From a bacterium (GTDB taxonomy: Bacteria > Armatimonadota > Chthonomonadetes > Chthonomonadales > JAMCWF01), in the NCBI GenBank assembly GCA_021842405.1, contig JAKBZR010000010.1, forward strand, positions 1-53,904: a DNA stretch of 53,904 nt, in the 5' to 3' direction. Positions 29,155 through 36,931 of the stretch are shown piece by piece. The notes beneath the pieces were generated by a model that saw only the letters and a list, made by a program, of their open reading frames with translations, did no database searches and was not told the DNA's origin. Made by a program: the position numbers and the translations under genes. Within the stretch, counting starts at the first letter, position 1. Each line of letters opens with the position of its first letter.

Positions 29155-29871
29155 TCATCCATGGATCCAATTATTCCAATTATCCAAACACAATTCAACT
29201 ACTTGCCCGTTCTTTGTGACGTAGGACGACCACTCTCCTTCATAATATGGTCTACCACTTAAGTAGTGGACATAGTGTGCTTTCCCAAAGTAAAAGAGAA
29301 TTTTATAATTTCCTAACCGCCCAATCTCCGAAGGCTTGCCAAGGGCAGAATAGATTGCTTTTTCTAATGTTCCCAATCTTATGTCAGACTCGGTGTGAAG
29401 CAAAGACCAATTTTGATTCACCTTTCTTCCACTATGTCGGCTGATTGCTGAAAGAATAACTAATTGTTCATTAGCCTCGACGCCAAGATATATTAACCTA
29501 ATCCCATTTTTATCTCGATAAAATCTGGCAACATAGGGAAATTTAGCTCCATAGGCGGGGTATCCCTGTTTTATATTGAGACTAAATTGGTTTGAAGCGA
29601 CATTTACCAGATTGCCCAACCGATGATCTACTCTACGTTTCATACCTACCTTTATAAGATACCGAGTCGGAATGAACTCAAACCAATTATCTTTTGGGTA
29701 CCAACGGGACTTGATATAAGCAAGAATAATCGCGTCGTGTTTTGGTGTAACAACACCCTGTTGGAAAGCGCCGGCTGTCTGTCCAAAAGTAACTACTACA
29801 CATACGACTAAAGCAATCCTCTTGATAGCAGAACCTAATCCCCCCACCAATCCAACTCGGTTTACATTCAT
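29155..29871 (-). CDS. Hypothetical secreted protein
   Basis: Start at 29871 (MNVNRVGL...) has an AAAAGG-like RBS; signal-peptide-like IKRIALVVCVVVTFGQTAGAFQ. Confidence 0.55.
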   Translation of the reverse strand: MNVNRVGLVGGLGSAIKRIALVVCVVVTFGQTAGAFQQGVVTPKHDAIILAYIKSRWYPKDNWFEFIPTRYLIKVGMKRRVDHRLGNLVNVASNQFSLNIKQGYPAYGAKFPYVARFYRDKNGIRLIYLGVEANEQLVILSAISRHSGRKVNQNWSLLHTESDIRLGTLEKAIYSALGKPSEIGRLGNYKILFYFGKAHYVHYLSGRPYYEGEWSSYVTKNGQVVELCLDNWNNWIHG

Positions 29872-29979
29872 TGGACTACCTTTTGATTCCTTTTTCCCTG
29901 CAAAGGCCGACATATTACTGAGGGCGCCAAATAGTTTACATAACAATTATATTATACCGCTCGAAATAACATTGCGATA

Positions 29980-30315
29980 TCAATTATTTAATGTCCTCAT
30001 AAAACGATTTTGCTGATCCAGCGCCCTCCATTCGGCCTCCGTATAGACTTGTAAGTCCACCGGCACCGGAAAATCACCGGTCTCCCAACCGACAGCGCGT
30101 GTAATAAGCAGGCACTCTGACGACTCCACAATCACAATCAGATCAAGGTCGCTTCCCACACCCCAATCGCCGCGTGCATACGAGCCGAAAAATCCTATTC
30201 GTCGAATATCGGCTCGCTGTTCCAACACTTTCTCGCGCCAACGACAAAGCGCATGTTCAATCCGCTTCCGGTTGGGCCATTTTAGCACGAACGAATTCAA
30301 TGGTCTGACTGGCAT
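29980..30315 (-). CDS. MNT-type nucleotidyltransferase domain protein
   Basis: GFFGSYARGDWGVGSDLDLIVIVE (GSxxxG...DxD nucleotidyltransferase motif). Confidence 0.85.
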   Translation of the reverse strand: MPVRPLNSFVLKWPNRKRIEHALCRWREKVLEQRADIRRIGFFGSYARGDWGVGSDLDLIVIVESSECLLITRAVGWETGDFPVPVDLQVYTEAEWRALDQQNRFMRTLNN

Positions 30316-30351
30316 ATAGAACCGCAGCCTCTATTTCAACACCGAGTCCTT

Positions 30352-31410
30352 TTACGCCGGTTTCTTCTGGGCGTCCTGCTTTTGGGTGTGCCCCGATTTG
30401 ACCTCATCCATAGTAACGGCCGGCTTGATCCAGGTCATCATCTTGCGCAGCTCTGCGCCCACCTTCTCGATCGGGTGCGCCCGCTCCTGCGCCTCGATCG
30501 CGCGAAATACCGGCCTATTCGCCTGATTCTCCAGTATCCACTCCTTCGCGAATGCGCCCGTCTGTATCTCCCGCAGCAATCCGCGCATCGTCTCCCGCAC
30601 GTGCTCGTCAATCACTCGCGGGCCGCGCGTCATATCGCCGTATTGCGCCGTGTCGGAAACCGAGTATCGCATGCCCGCAATGCCCGATTCGTAGATCAAA
30701 TCCACGATCAACTTCAGCTCATGCAGGCACTCAAAGTAGGCGATCTCGGGCTGGTATCCGGCCGCTACCAGCGTCTCAAATCCCGCCTTGACCAACGAGG
30801 TAGCGCCGCCGCACAGCACCGCCTGCTCGCCGAATAGGTCGGTCTCGGTCTCCTCTCGGAACGACGTTTCCAACACTCCGGCCCTGGTGCTGCCGATGCC
30901 CTTCGCATAGGCCAGCGCAATATCTTTCGCCCGACCGGTCGGATTTTGATGGATCGCGATCAAGCAAGGCACCCCCTGCCCCTCGGTAAAGACCCGCCTC
31001 ACCAGATGGCCGGGCGCCTTCGGCGCCACCATGAAGACATCCACATTCTCCGGTGGAACGATCTGCCCGAAGTGGATGTTGAAGCCGTGAGCAAATGCCA
31101 GCGCGCTGCCCGGCTTTAAATTCGGTTGAATGAACTCTTTATAAACCGAAGCCTGATATTCATCGTTGATGAGGATCATCGTGATATCGGATTCGTGAAC
31201 CGCCGCCCCTACCGACAGCACCCGTAGGCCGGCCCGCTCGGCCCGCTCCCACGATTTGCCGGGTCTCAGTCCGATTCGAACATCCACGCCGCTGTCCTTT
31301 AGGTTCAGAGCGTGTGCGTGCCCCTGGCTGCCGTAACCGATGATTGCGATTTTTTTCCCCGAAAGCACATCCAGATCGGCGTCGCTGTCGTAATAGATGT
31401 TAACTGGCAT
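30352..31410 (-). CDS. ilvC: Ketol-acid reductoisomerase
   Basis: [101 protein letters not shown]. Confidence 0.97.
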   Translation of the reverse strand: MPVNIYYDSDADLDVLSGKKIAIIGYGSQGHAHALNLKDSGVDVRIGLRPGKSWERAERAGLRVLSVGAAVHESDITMILINDEYQASVYKEFIQPNLKPGSALAFAHGFNIHFGQIVPPENVDVFMVAPKAPGHLVRRVFTEGQGVPCLIAIHQNPTGRAKDIALAYAKGIGSTRAGVLETSFREETETDLFGEQAVLCGGATSLVKAGFETLVAAGYQPEIAYFECLHELKLIVDLIYESGIAGMRYSVSDTAQYGDMTRGPRVIDEHVRETMRGLLREIQTGAFAKEWILENQANRPVFRAIEAQERAHPIEKVGAELRKMMTWIKPAVTMDEVKSGHTQKQDAQKKPA

Positions 31411-31447
31411 TTATATCTCCTTTGTTGATCCATTTCGTGTATTTTTT

Positions 31448-32527
31448 TCAAAATTTCATCCCACTGCAGAACTCATAGCTCTCGATGATCTCGCCCGCGT
31501 CGGCGGTACCGGTCGTGCCGAGCTTTCGGATGGTAATCGAAGCAGCCAGGTTGGCGATCGCCGCCGCCTCTTCCGGCGTCGCACCGGCGCATAACGCCGC
31601 AATCAAGCCCGCCCCCGCGCTGTCACCGGCGCCCACAATGTCAATCGGGCCGCTCACCGGAACCGCCGGCACCCGTATTGTTGAATCGCCTCCGATCACC
31701 AGCATGCCCTCCGAACCGAGCGTTAAAAAAACCCGACCTTCCACTTGCTCGGAGAGCGCTTTCCCGCACCGAGCCGCCTGCTCATCGTTATGCGCATTTG
31801 ACTTTGCGAACTTGTAACTCATTGCCTTCGCAGCTTCTTGCTGATTTGGCTTTACGTTCATATAGCGAAACTCTCCGACCCGCATACGGGAGTCGGCCAG
31901 AAATATCTTATCCGCATGCTCTTTCGCGCAACGGCTCAACTCATCGCGAATCTTATCGCTCACCGCACCGTGGTTTCGCTCTTGAACCTGATCCCCAATA
32001 ATGATACCGTCTACCATCGCCACAATCTCGCAGATCGCCTGAATAATTCGCTCTTCCACTTCTCGATTCAAAGGACACCAATTCTTCCGATCCAGCCGGT
32101 TCATTTCGGTCTCGGCGCCGTCCGCGCCGATGCGCATCGGTTTCATATAGGTCGGCGTATGAACCGCACCGATTGTAATCAACCGCTCATCGCTGACCCC
32201 CAACCGCCTCAAGCCCTGCCGAAGCTCGTATCCCTCCCCGTCATCACCACAAAAGCCAACCGCATGCACGGCGCCAACGCCCATCGCAATGAGATTGGCT
32301 GCCACCGTTCCGGCCGCGCCAGGACTGTGGCGGGTCTCCACCACCTGGTAGGCTTCCAACCCGGTCTCCAGCGAAGCCTCACTGCGGGATGGATCAATCA
32401 CCAGATACTTGTCCAGGAAAAAATCACCCACAATCGCGATTTTAACCTGGCGCATTCGGCCTAGGATTTCGTACAGTCTCTCCTCAGTGATGAGCTCTTG
32501 AATCCGCGATGTCTGTCGGACGTTCAT
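31448..32527 (-). CDS. PfkB-family carbohydrate kinase, RfaE/HldE kinase-domain-like
   Basis: VKIAIVGDFFLDKYLVIDPSRSE, SPGAAGTVAANLIAMGVGAVHAVGFCGDDGEG, PIDIVGAGDSAGAGLIAAL (PfkB signature 2). Confidence 0.88.
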   Translation of the reverse strand: MNVRQTSRIQELITEERLYEILGRMRQVKIAIVGDFFLDKYLVIDPSRSEASLETGLEAYQVVETRHSPGAAGTVAANLIAMGVGAVHAVGFCGDDGEGYELRQGLRRLGVSDERLITIGAVHTPTYMKPMRIGADGAETEMNRLDRKNWCPLNREVEERIIQAICEIVAMVDGIIIGDQVQERNHGAVSDKIRDELSRCAKEHADKIFLADSRMRVGEFRYMNVKPNQQEAAKAMSYKFAKSNAHNDEQAARCGKALSEQVEGRVFLTLGSEGMLVIGGDSTIRVPAVPVSGPIDIVGAGDSAGAGLIAALCAGATPEEAAAIANLAASITIRKLGTTGTADAGEIIESYEFCSGMKF

Positions 32528-33519
32528 CGAGTGGCGCTCGGACTTTCCGCCGTTATGTTCTCTCGCTCCAATAACAAGCGGCGCAAATGCGGAATGCTTT
32601 CCCGGTGATCGGCCCGGATGTAAAAGCTTTCGCCGCCGTCGCTGACGGTCCGCACCAAAATCGTTTTGAATGGCCGGTAGTAGTAGCGCGGATCCGATTT
32701 TGGCGCCTCTGAATGGAGATCCTCACCTAGCTCAATCAGGTCAAAAACCACCGTCGTGAAGTGGGCGATGGTCTCACCTTTACGCTGCGCTACGTTTCGC
32801 GCCATCGCGAGCGCTTTCAAATAGACCTCCGGTCCCATCACCGACGTGCCGACATTCAGCATTACGCCGCCCTCCAAGCGGCTCACCGATTCAGTGAAGA
32901 TAAGAAAGTCCTCGTAGGTCGCCTTGCCCACCGCCGCTCCGTCAAAATTTGGATGCTCATGCGTAATATCCTGACCGATTGCGATATGACAGGTGACCGG
33001 TATGCCCAGTCTCCATCCCGCCGCCAGGATGCTGATATCCACATGGGGGGGCCGGGTTTCGGACAAATAGCGTCCCATTGCCTCACCCACGCCTTCACCG
33101 CGGACGGCGCCTTCGCGAATGATGTCGTTGATCTCCCCTGTCTCACGCCATAAACCGAACTCGCCGTTGCGAATGTATCGAGCCACGCTCTCGGTGGATG
33201 CGCCGATCAGTGCGAGCTCGTAATCGTGAATGACGCCCGCCCCATTGAGCGCCACGTGCGTGAGGTAGCCTCGCTCCATCAAGTCTATCACGAAACGGCT
33301 CATCCCTACCTTGATGACATGAGCGCCCATGATCAATATCACCGCGCTCCCACTATCTTTGGCGGCTGCCATTCGCGCGGCCAGGATGGCAAGCCGCTCA
33401 TCCGGCATCTCCCCTAATTCCATATCTAACGGCAGCACATCGGCGAGGATCATGTCATGCCGACGCTCCGAAAGCGGTTTTATATGAAGCTTACTCCGAT
33501 CAAAACGGGTATAACGCAA
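32524..33519 (-). CDS. Deoxyhypusine synthase-like protein
   Basis: DHS-like Rossmann segments AVILIMGAHVIKVGMSRFVIDLMERGYLTHVALNGAGVIHDYELAL and GIPVTCHIAIGQDITHEHPNFDGAA...LEGGVMLNVGTSVMGPEVYLKALAMARN. Family assigned by eye. Confidence 0.55.
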   Translation of the reverse strand: MRYTRFDRSKLHIKPLSERRHDMILADVLPLDMELGEMPDERLAILAARMAAAKDSGSAVILIMGAHVIKVGMSRFVIDLMERGYLTHVALNGAGVIHDYELALIGASTESVARYIRNGEFGLWRETGEINDIIREGAVRGEGVGEAMGRYLSETRPPHVDISILAAGWRLGIPVTCHIAIGQDITHEHPNFDGAAVGKATYEDFLIFTESVSRLEGGVMLNVGTSVMGPEVYLKALAMARNVAQRKGETIAHFTTVVFDLIELGEDLHSEAPKSDPRYYYRPFKTILVRTVSDGGESFYIRADHRESIPHLRRLLLERENITAESPSATR

Positions 33520-33523
33520 AATG

Positions 33524-34354
33524 CTAGCCCCTCTCGTCGAATAAAAATGACAGCAGCCCCTCGGATTCCCGATAATCCGGAATGATCAGATCGGCGCCGG
33601 CTCGCTCCAAGCGCTGGCATTTCCAATCATCCCATCCCTTGCGCTCCGATTCGTTGGATGCCACCCCAATGGCCACCCCGCCCGCTTTCTTCACCTCTTC
33701 GATCTCCACGAATCCATCGCCGAACCCTAAAAGCTCCGAGCCGTCCAGCCGGTTCTCTTCCAGAATCATCCGGATGACCTGATCCTTGTCAAAATCGAGC
33801 TGCCCCTCCCGGGCGCCGTAAATTCCCTCAAAATATTCGCTGATGCCCAGCGCCGCCGCCTCGTCTTGAACCGGCAGCTCATCGGTGCCGCTGGCCAGAT
33901 AAAGCCGCACGCCCCGCTGTCGCAGTCCCTTCAGTAGGTTGATCGAGCCGGGCACCATCATATCTTCCGGCGATATACTGCCCTCGTTCAGACCTGCCAC
34001 ACGGCCCGCGATACGATCCCAGAGCAGCTTGATGTATCGGTGCTTGTACTCGATCGGATCGAGCGGGATCGCTCCCCGCTTTCTGATCTGGTCCGCCAGC
34101 TCTTTCATCTGGTAGATGGTCTGCTTGCCGGTCAGCCGGTAAACCGATTCACGAACTGAGACCGCCAGTTTGTCAACGTCTTCATTTGGGTTGACCGACC
34201 GCAGCTCTTCAACCATCATCGGGACCATCACATCCATCCATCCCTGCCGGATTAACGAGAGCGTTCCATCAAAATCAAATAGCGCGGTCTTAATTTTTCT
34301 TCGGGAAAAGCCCGGATTTATTATCTTTATAAATGAAATCGGCTGGTTGCTCAT
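33524..34354 (-). CDS. HAD-superfamily hydrolase
   Basis: IKTALFDFDGTLSLIRQGW (motif I), LYLASGTDE (motif II), LLGFGDGFVEIEEVKKAGGVAIGVASNE (motif IV). Confidence 0.92.
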   Translation of the reverse strand: MSNQPISFIKIINPGFSRRKIKTALFDFDGTLSLIRQGWMDVMVPMMVEELRSVNPNEDVDKLAVSVRESVYRLTGKQTIYQMKELADQIRKRGAIPLDPIEYKHRYIKLLWDRIAGRVAGLNEGSISPEDMMVPGSINLLKGLRQRGVRLYLASGTDELPVQDEAAALGISEYFEGIYGAREGQLDFDKDQVIRMILEENRLDGSELLGFGDGFVEIEEVKKAGGVAIGVASNESERKGWDDWKCQRLERAGADLIIPDYRESEGLLSFLFDERG

Positions 34355-34911
34355 TGGGCCAATCGCTGGCGAAGCTGGACAAAAACGATGTGGAGCACCA
34401 CCATGTGGACATCTTCGATTTGCTGCATGCTCTCACTCGAAACCACAAAACTTTTTTGCACGATTGACGCCAGCTTCCCTCCTTTATATCCGCACATTCC
34501 ATACGTGATCGCACCAATCCGGTTCGCCGCCTCAATTCCATTCAGCACGTTGGCGGAGTTGCCGCTTCCGCTAATCCCAATCACCACATCACCCGGCTCC
34601 GCCCAAGCCTCCACCTGAGGGGTAAAGATGTTGTTGTAATCGGTGTCATTCGCCCACGCCATGAGTAGAGGTGTATTATCGGACAGGCAGGCTGCCTTCA
34701 AGGCTCGCCCGCTCTCCAGCGCGATGCACTTTTGCAAATCATTCACGATGTGGGAAGCGCTCGCTGAGCTTCCGCCGTTGCCCATCAATAGAACCCGCTT
34801 GCCATCGCGCCAGCACCCCTCCAGATCATCCACCAGCGATTGGATAAACGTCTCCGGAATTTCATTGAGCAGTTTTTGTAATTGATCGAGATACTCCCTA
34901 ACGGATATCAC
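34351..34911 (-). CDS. SIS-domain phosphosugar isomerase, GmhA-like
   Basis: LLMGNGGSSASASHIVNDLQKCIA, NDTDYNNIFTPQVEAWAEPGDVVIGISGSGNSANVLNGIEAANRIGA. Confidence 0.88.
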   Translation of the reverse strand: MISVREYLDQLQKLLNEIPETFIQSLVDDLEGCWRDGKRVLLMGNGGSSASASHIVNDLQKCIALESGRALKAACLSDNTPLLMAWANDTDYNNIFTPQVEAWAEPGDVVIGISGSGNSANVLNGIEAANRIGAITYGMCGYKGGKLASIVQKSFVVSSESMQQIEDVHMVVLHIVFVQLRQRLAQ

Positions 34912-34931
34912 TTTTCCTCCTTTTGAATACG

Positions 34932-35210
34932 TGCATGTTATTACTTGGCAATGTTATAGCGTAATTCTCCTAACCTCACCGCTTCTGCCTGTCGGCGCCG
35001 CCCACAACGCACCAATCCCCTAAACCCTAAACCTAAACCCTAAAGGTTTTTAAAACCTTTAGGGTTTCACCCCAATGTACGTGGGGGAGGCCCCGCCGAA
35101 CTGACCTTCCTCGTAATTAAAACCTGCACCCCTAGCTCCTGCCGGTTGACTTCACTGCAGGGCCGGTATAAGCAGAGCTTATGCGTTATTATATTGCCGA
35201 ATTAATATAA
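34932..35210. repeat. Candidate second MITE-like element bounded by imperfect inverted repeats
   Basis: Left TATTACTTGGCAATGTTATAGCGTAA; right end, reverse-complemented, TATTAATTCGGCAATATAATAACGCATAA. Related termini occur alone at ~12869 (ATTACTTCGGCAATGTTATAGCGCAA) and ~2226 (TTATTCGGCAATGTCATAACGCTAA). Confidence 0.45.
35035..35067. repeat. Perfect 33-bp palindrome AAACCCTAAAGGTTTT-T-AAAACCTTTAGGGTTT
   Basis: 16-bp arms, 1-nt centre; preceded by CCCTAAA-type short repeats (cccctaaaccctaaacctaaaccctaaagg). Confidence 0.85.
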
Positions 35211-35220
35211 TGGAACCGAT

Positions 35221-35988
35221 CTATTCATACGGCCGGCTGCCCGCAAAAATGGCAAGCTCGAAAAACTTCCAAAAACAGTCCACATCCACAAAGCCGATCT
35301 CGCGCAGCCACTGCATCTGCCGCTCCAGCGGAATCAACCGGTTTGCCGCCTTGTCGGGCCGCCCGCTGAGCTCATCATAAACTTCGCTAAAATCGGCCGA
35401 CTGGCCCTTTTCCTGCCGGAATGCCGCCAACCGAGCTGCATAAGCCCTCTCAAACAGCTCCTCACCTCGCGAAGAGAGGCTGGCCACGTGCTCCGCATGA
35501 ATAAATATTCCGCCCGGCTTTAAAATATCAAAAACCGCTTCATAGATGCGCCGCTTCGCCGTATCGTCTAAATGGTGAACCGCATAACCGGAGACGATGA
35601 CATGGTAGGACTGCTTATGCAGAATCTGGAGCCAATCCGGTTGTGATAGATCCGTCTCGATGAATTGAACCCTCTCCTGGTACTGTGCCAATTGCTGCCG
35701 AGCAACCTTCAGCATCGCAGGTGAACCATCCACTCCAACTCCGATGGCGTTGGGATAGGCCCCCAGCACCAACTCCAGCAGGCGCCCGCCGCCGCACCCA
35801 AGATCGGCCACACTGATTGGCTTTTCAACCGGGTAAGGGATTAATCTCAGCATCACTTCATCCTGAGTGTGCACCTCCGGCAGCGCCGCGCTTCTTTCTT
35901 CGGTATAACGTTGGGCAACCGCCGAATGCTGCCAGACTCGCCAGCTTCGATCAATTGTTTCGTGGCTACTGTTTGCTTTCATACCCAT
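35221..35988 (-). CDS. Class I SAM-dependent methyltransferase
   Basis: ISVADLGCGGGRLLELVLGAYPNAIGVGVDGSPAMLKVARQQL, YHVIVSGYAVHHLDDTAKRRIYEAVFDILKPGGIFIHAEHV. Confidence 0.92.
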   Translation of the reverse strand: MGMKANSSHETIDRSWRVWQHSAVAQRYTEERSAALPEVHTQDEVMLRLIPYPVEKPISVADLGCGGGRLLELVLGAYPNAIGVGVDGSPAMLKVARQQLAQYQERVQFIETDLSQPDWLQILHKQSYHVIVSGYAVHHLDDTAKRRIYEAVFDILKPGGIFIHAEHVASLSSRGEELFERAYAARLAAFRQEKGQSADFSEVYDELSGRPDKAANRLIPLERQMQWLREIGFVDVDCFWKFFELAIFAGSRPYE

Positions 35989-35989
35989 T

Positions 35990-36340
35990 CTATTTCACCC
36001 GGCTCTTCGATTGGCTCGTTAATTTCCGCCCGATCATGCCGCCGATCACCCCACCCAACAATCCAATCCCAACGAAAACGAGCAAGTTTACGATCAGGTT
36101 ACGAACGGTATCCATGCCCATTCGGTTGGTGATCCCGTTATAAAACTGCCAGAGCAGCCAGTTCAGCGGACCGATAGAACCGATCAATAGCCCAATACCG
36201 GCATAAAAACGAATCCGCTTTCGCGCCGCCCCAATTCCAGCACCGATCAGCAACCCGGTCAGTGGCAACAGCCAAACCAGCAACACGAAAAGGTGGTTGA
36301 TGGCGTGCATACTGATCAGTTCACGGGTTGGATTGGTCAT
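35990..36340 (-). CDS. Hypothetical membrane protein
   Basis: 116 aa with Gly-rich TM segments (LLPLTGLLIGAGIGAARKR; LLVFVGIGLLGGVIGGMIGRKL). Confidence 0.6.
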   Translation of the reverse strand: MTNPTRELISMHAINHLFVLLVWLLPLTGLLIGAGIGAARKRIRFYAGIGLLIGSIGPLNWLLWQFYNGITNRMGMDTVRNLIVNLLVFVGIGLLGGVIGGMIGRKLTSQSKSRVK

Positions 36341-36389
36341 TATCGTTCATAGGTAGATGCAGTAGATAACCTGCATCTACCCCACCGCC

Positions 36390-36917
36390 TCAAGCGGTCC
36401 GCGGGCCGCGCGCCATCGCGATAATGCCGGTACGAACCAGCTCCTTGATGCCGTATGCGCCCAGCAGCTCAGCCACTTTATCCAGTTTTTCAGAGCCCCC
36501 GGTCACCTCGATGATAAATGTTTTGTCGCTCATGTCAATGATCCGGCCCCGAAATATCTCGACGATCTGCATGATCTCATTTCGATGCCGTGGCTCGGCC
36601 CCCACCTTGATTAACGCCAACTCCCGATCAACCGCCGGCTGCTCGGTATAGTCCACCACTTTGATCACCTCGATCAGCTTATGCAACTGCTTGGTGATCT
36701 GCTCCAATACCAGGTGATCGCCCCCGACCACAATCGTCATCCGTGAAATATCCGGATTCTCGGTCACCGAAACCGCCAGCGATTCGATGTTGTAGCCGCG
36801 ACGGGCAAAGAGGCCGGATACCCTGGCGAGGACGCCGGGATGATTTTCCACCAACGCTGTAATGGTATGTCTTTGCTGCAACTGTGCGAGCATTGCCGTG
36901 CTGATGTTCGTCGCCAA
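36390..36917 (-). CDS. ilvN: Acetolactate synthase small (regulatory) subunit
   Basis: HTITALVENHPGVLARVSGLFARRGYNIESLAVSVTENPDISRMTIVVGGD, ACT domain; directly downstream of ilvB. Confidence 0.96.
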   Translation of the reverse strand: MATNISTAMLAQLQQRHTITALVENHPGVLARVSGLFARRGYNIESLAVSVTENPDISRMTIVVGGDHLVLEQITKQLHKLIEVIKVVDYTEQPAVDRELALIKVGAEPRHRNEIMQIVEIFRGRIIDMSDKTFIIEVTGGSEKLDKVAELLGAYGIKELVRTGIIAMARGPRTA

Positions 36918-36931
36918 TCCCGCTCCCTCCT

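Noticed and set aside
29980-30315. MNT-HEPN toxin-antitoxin module
   Set aside because: The MNT-like antitoxin candidate is present but no HEPN toxin ORF was recognised beside it.
31838-32464. 208-aa plus-strand ORF
   Set aside because: Antisense shadow of the PfkB-like kinase gene.
35019-35067. Telomere-like CCCTAAA repeat as a sign of eukaryotic DNA or a linear replicon end
   Set aside because: Only a few degenerate units, internal to the window and between ordinary bacterial genes.
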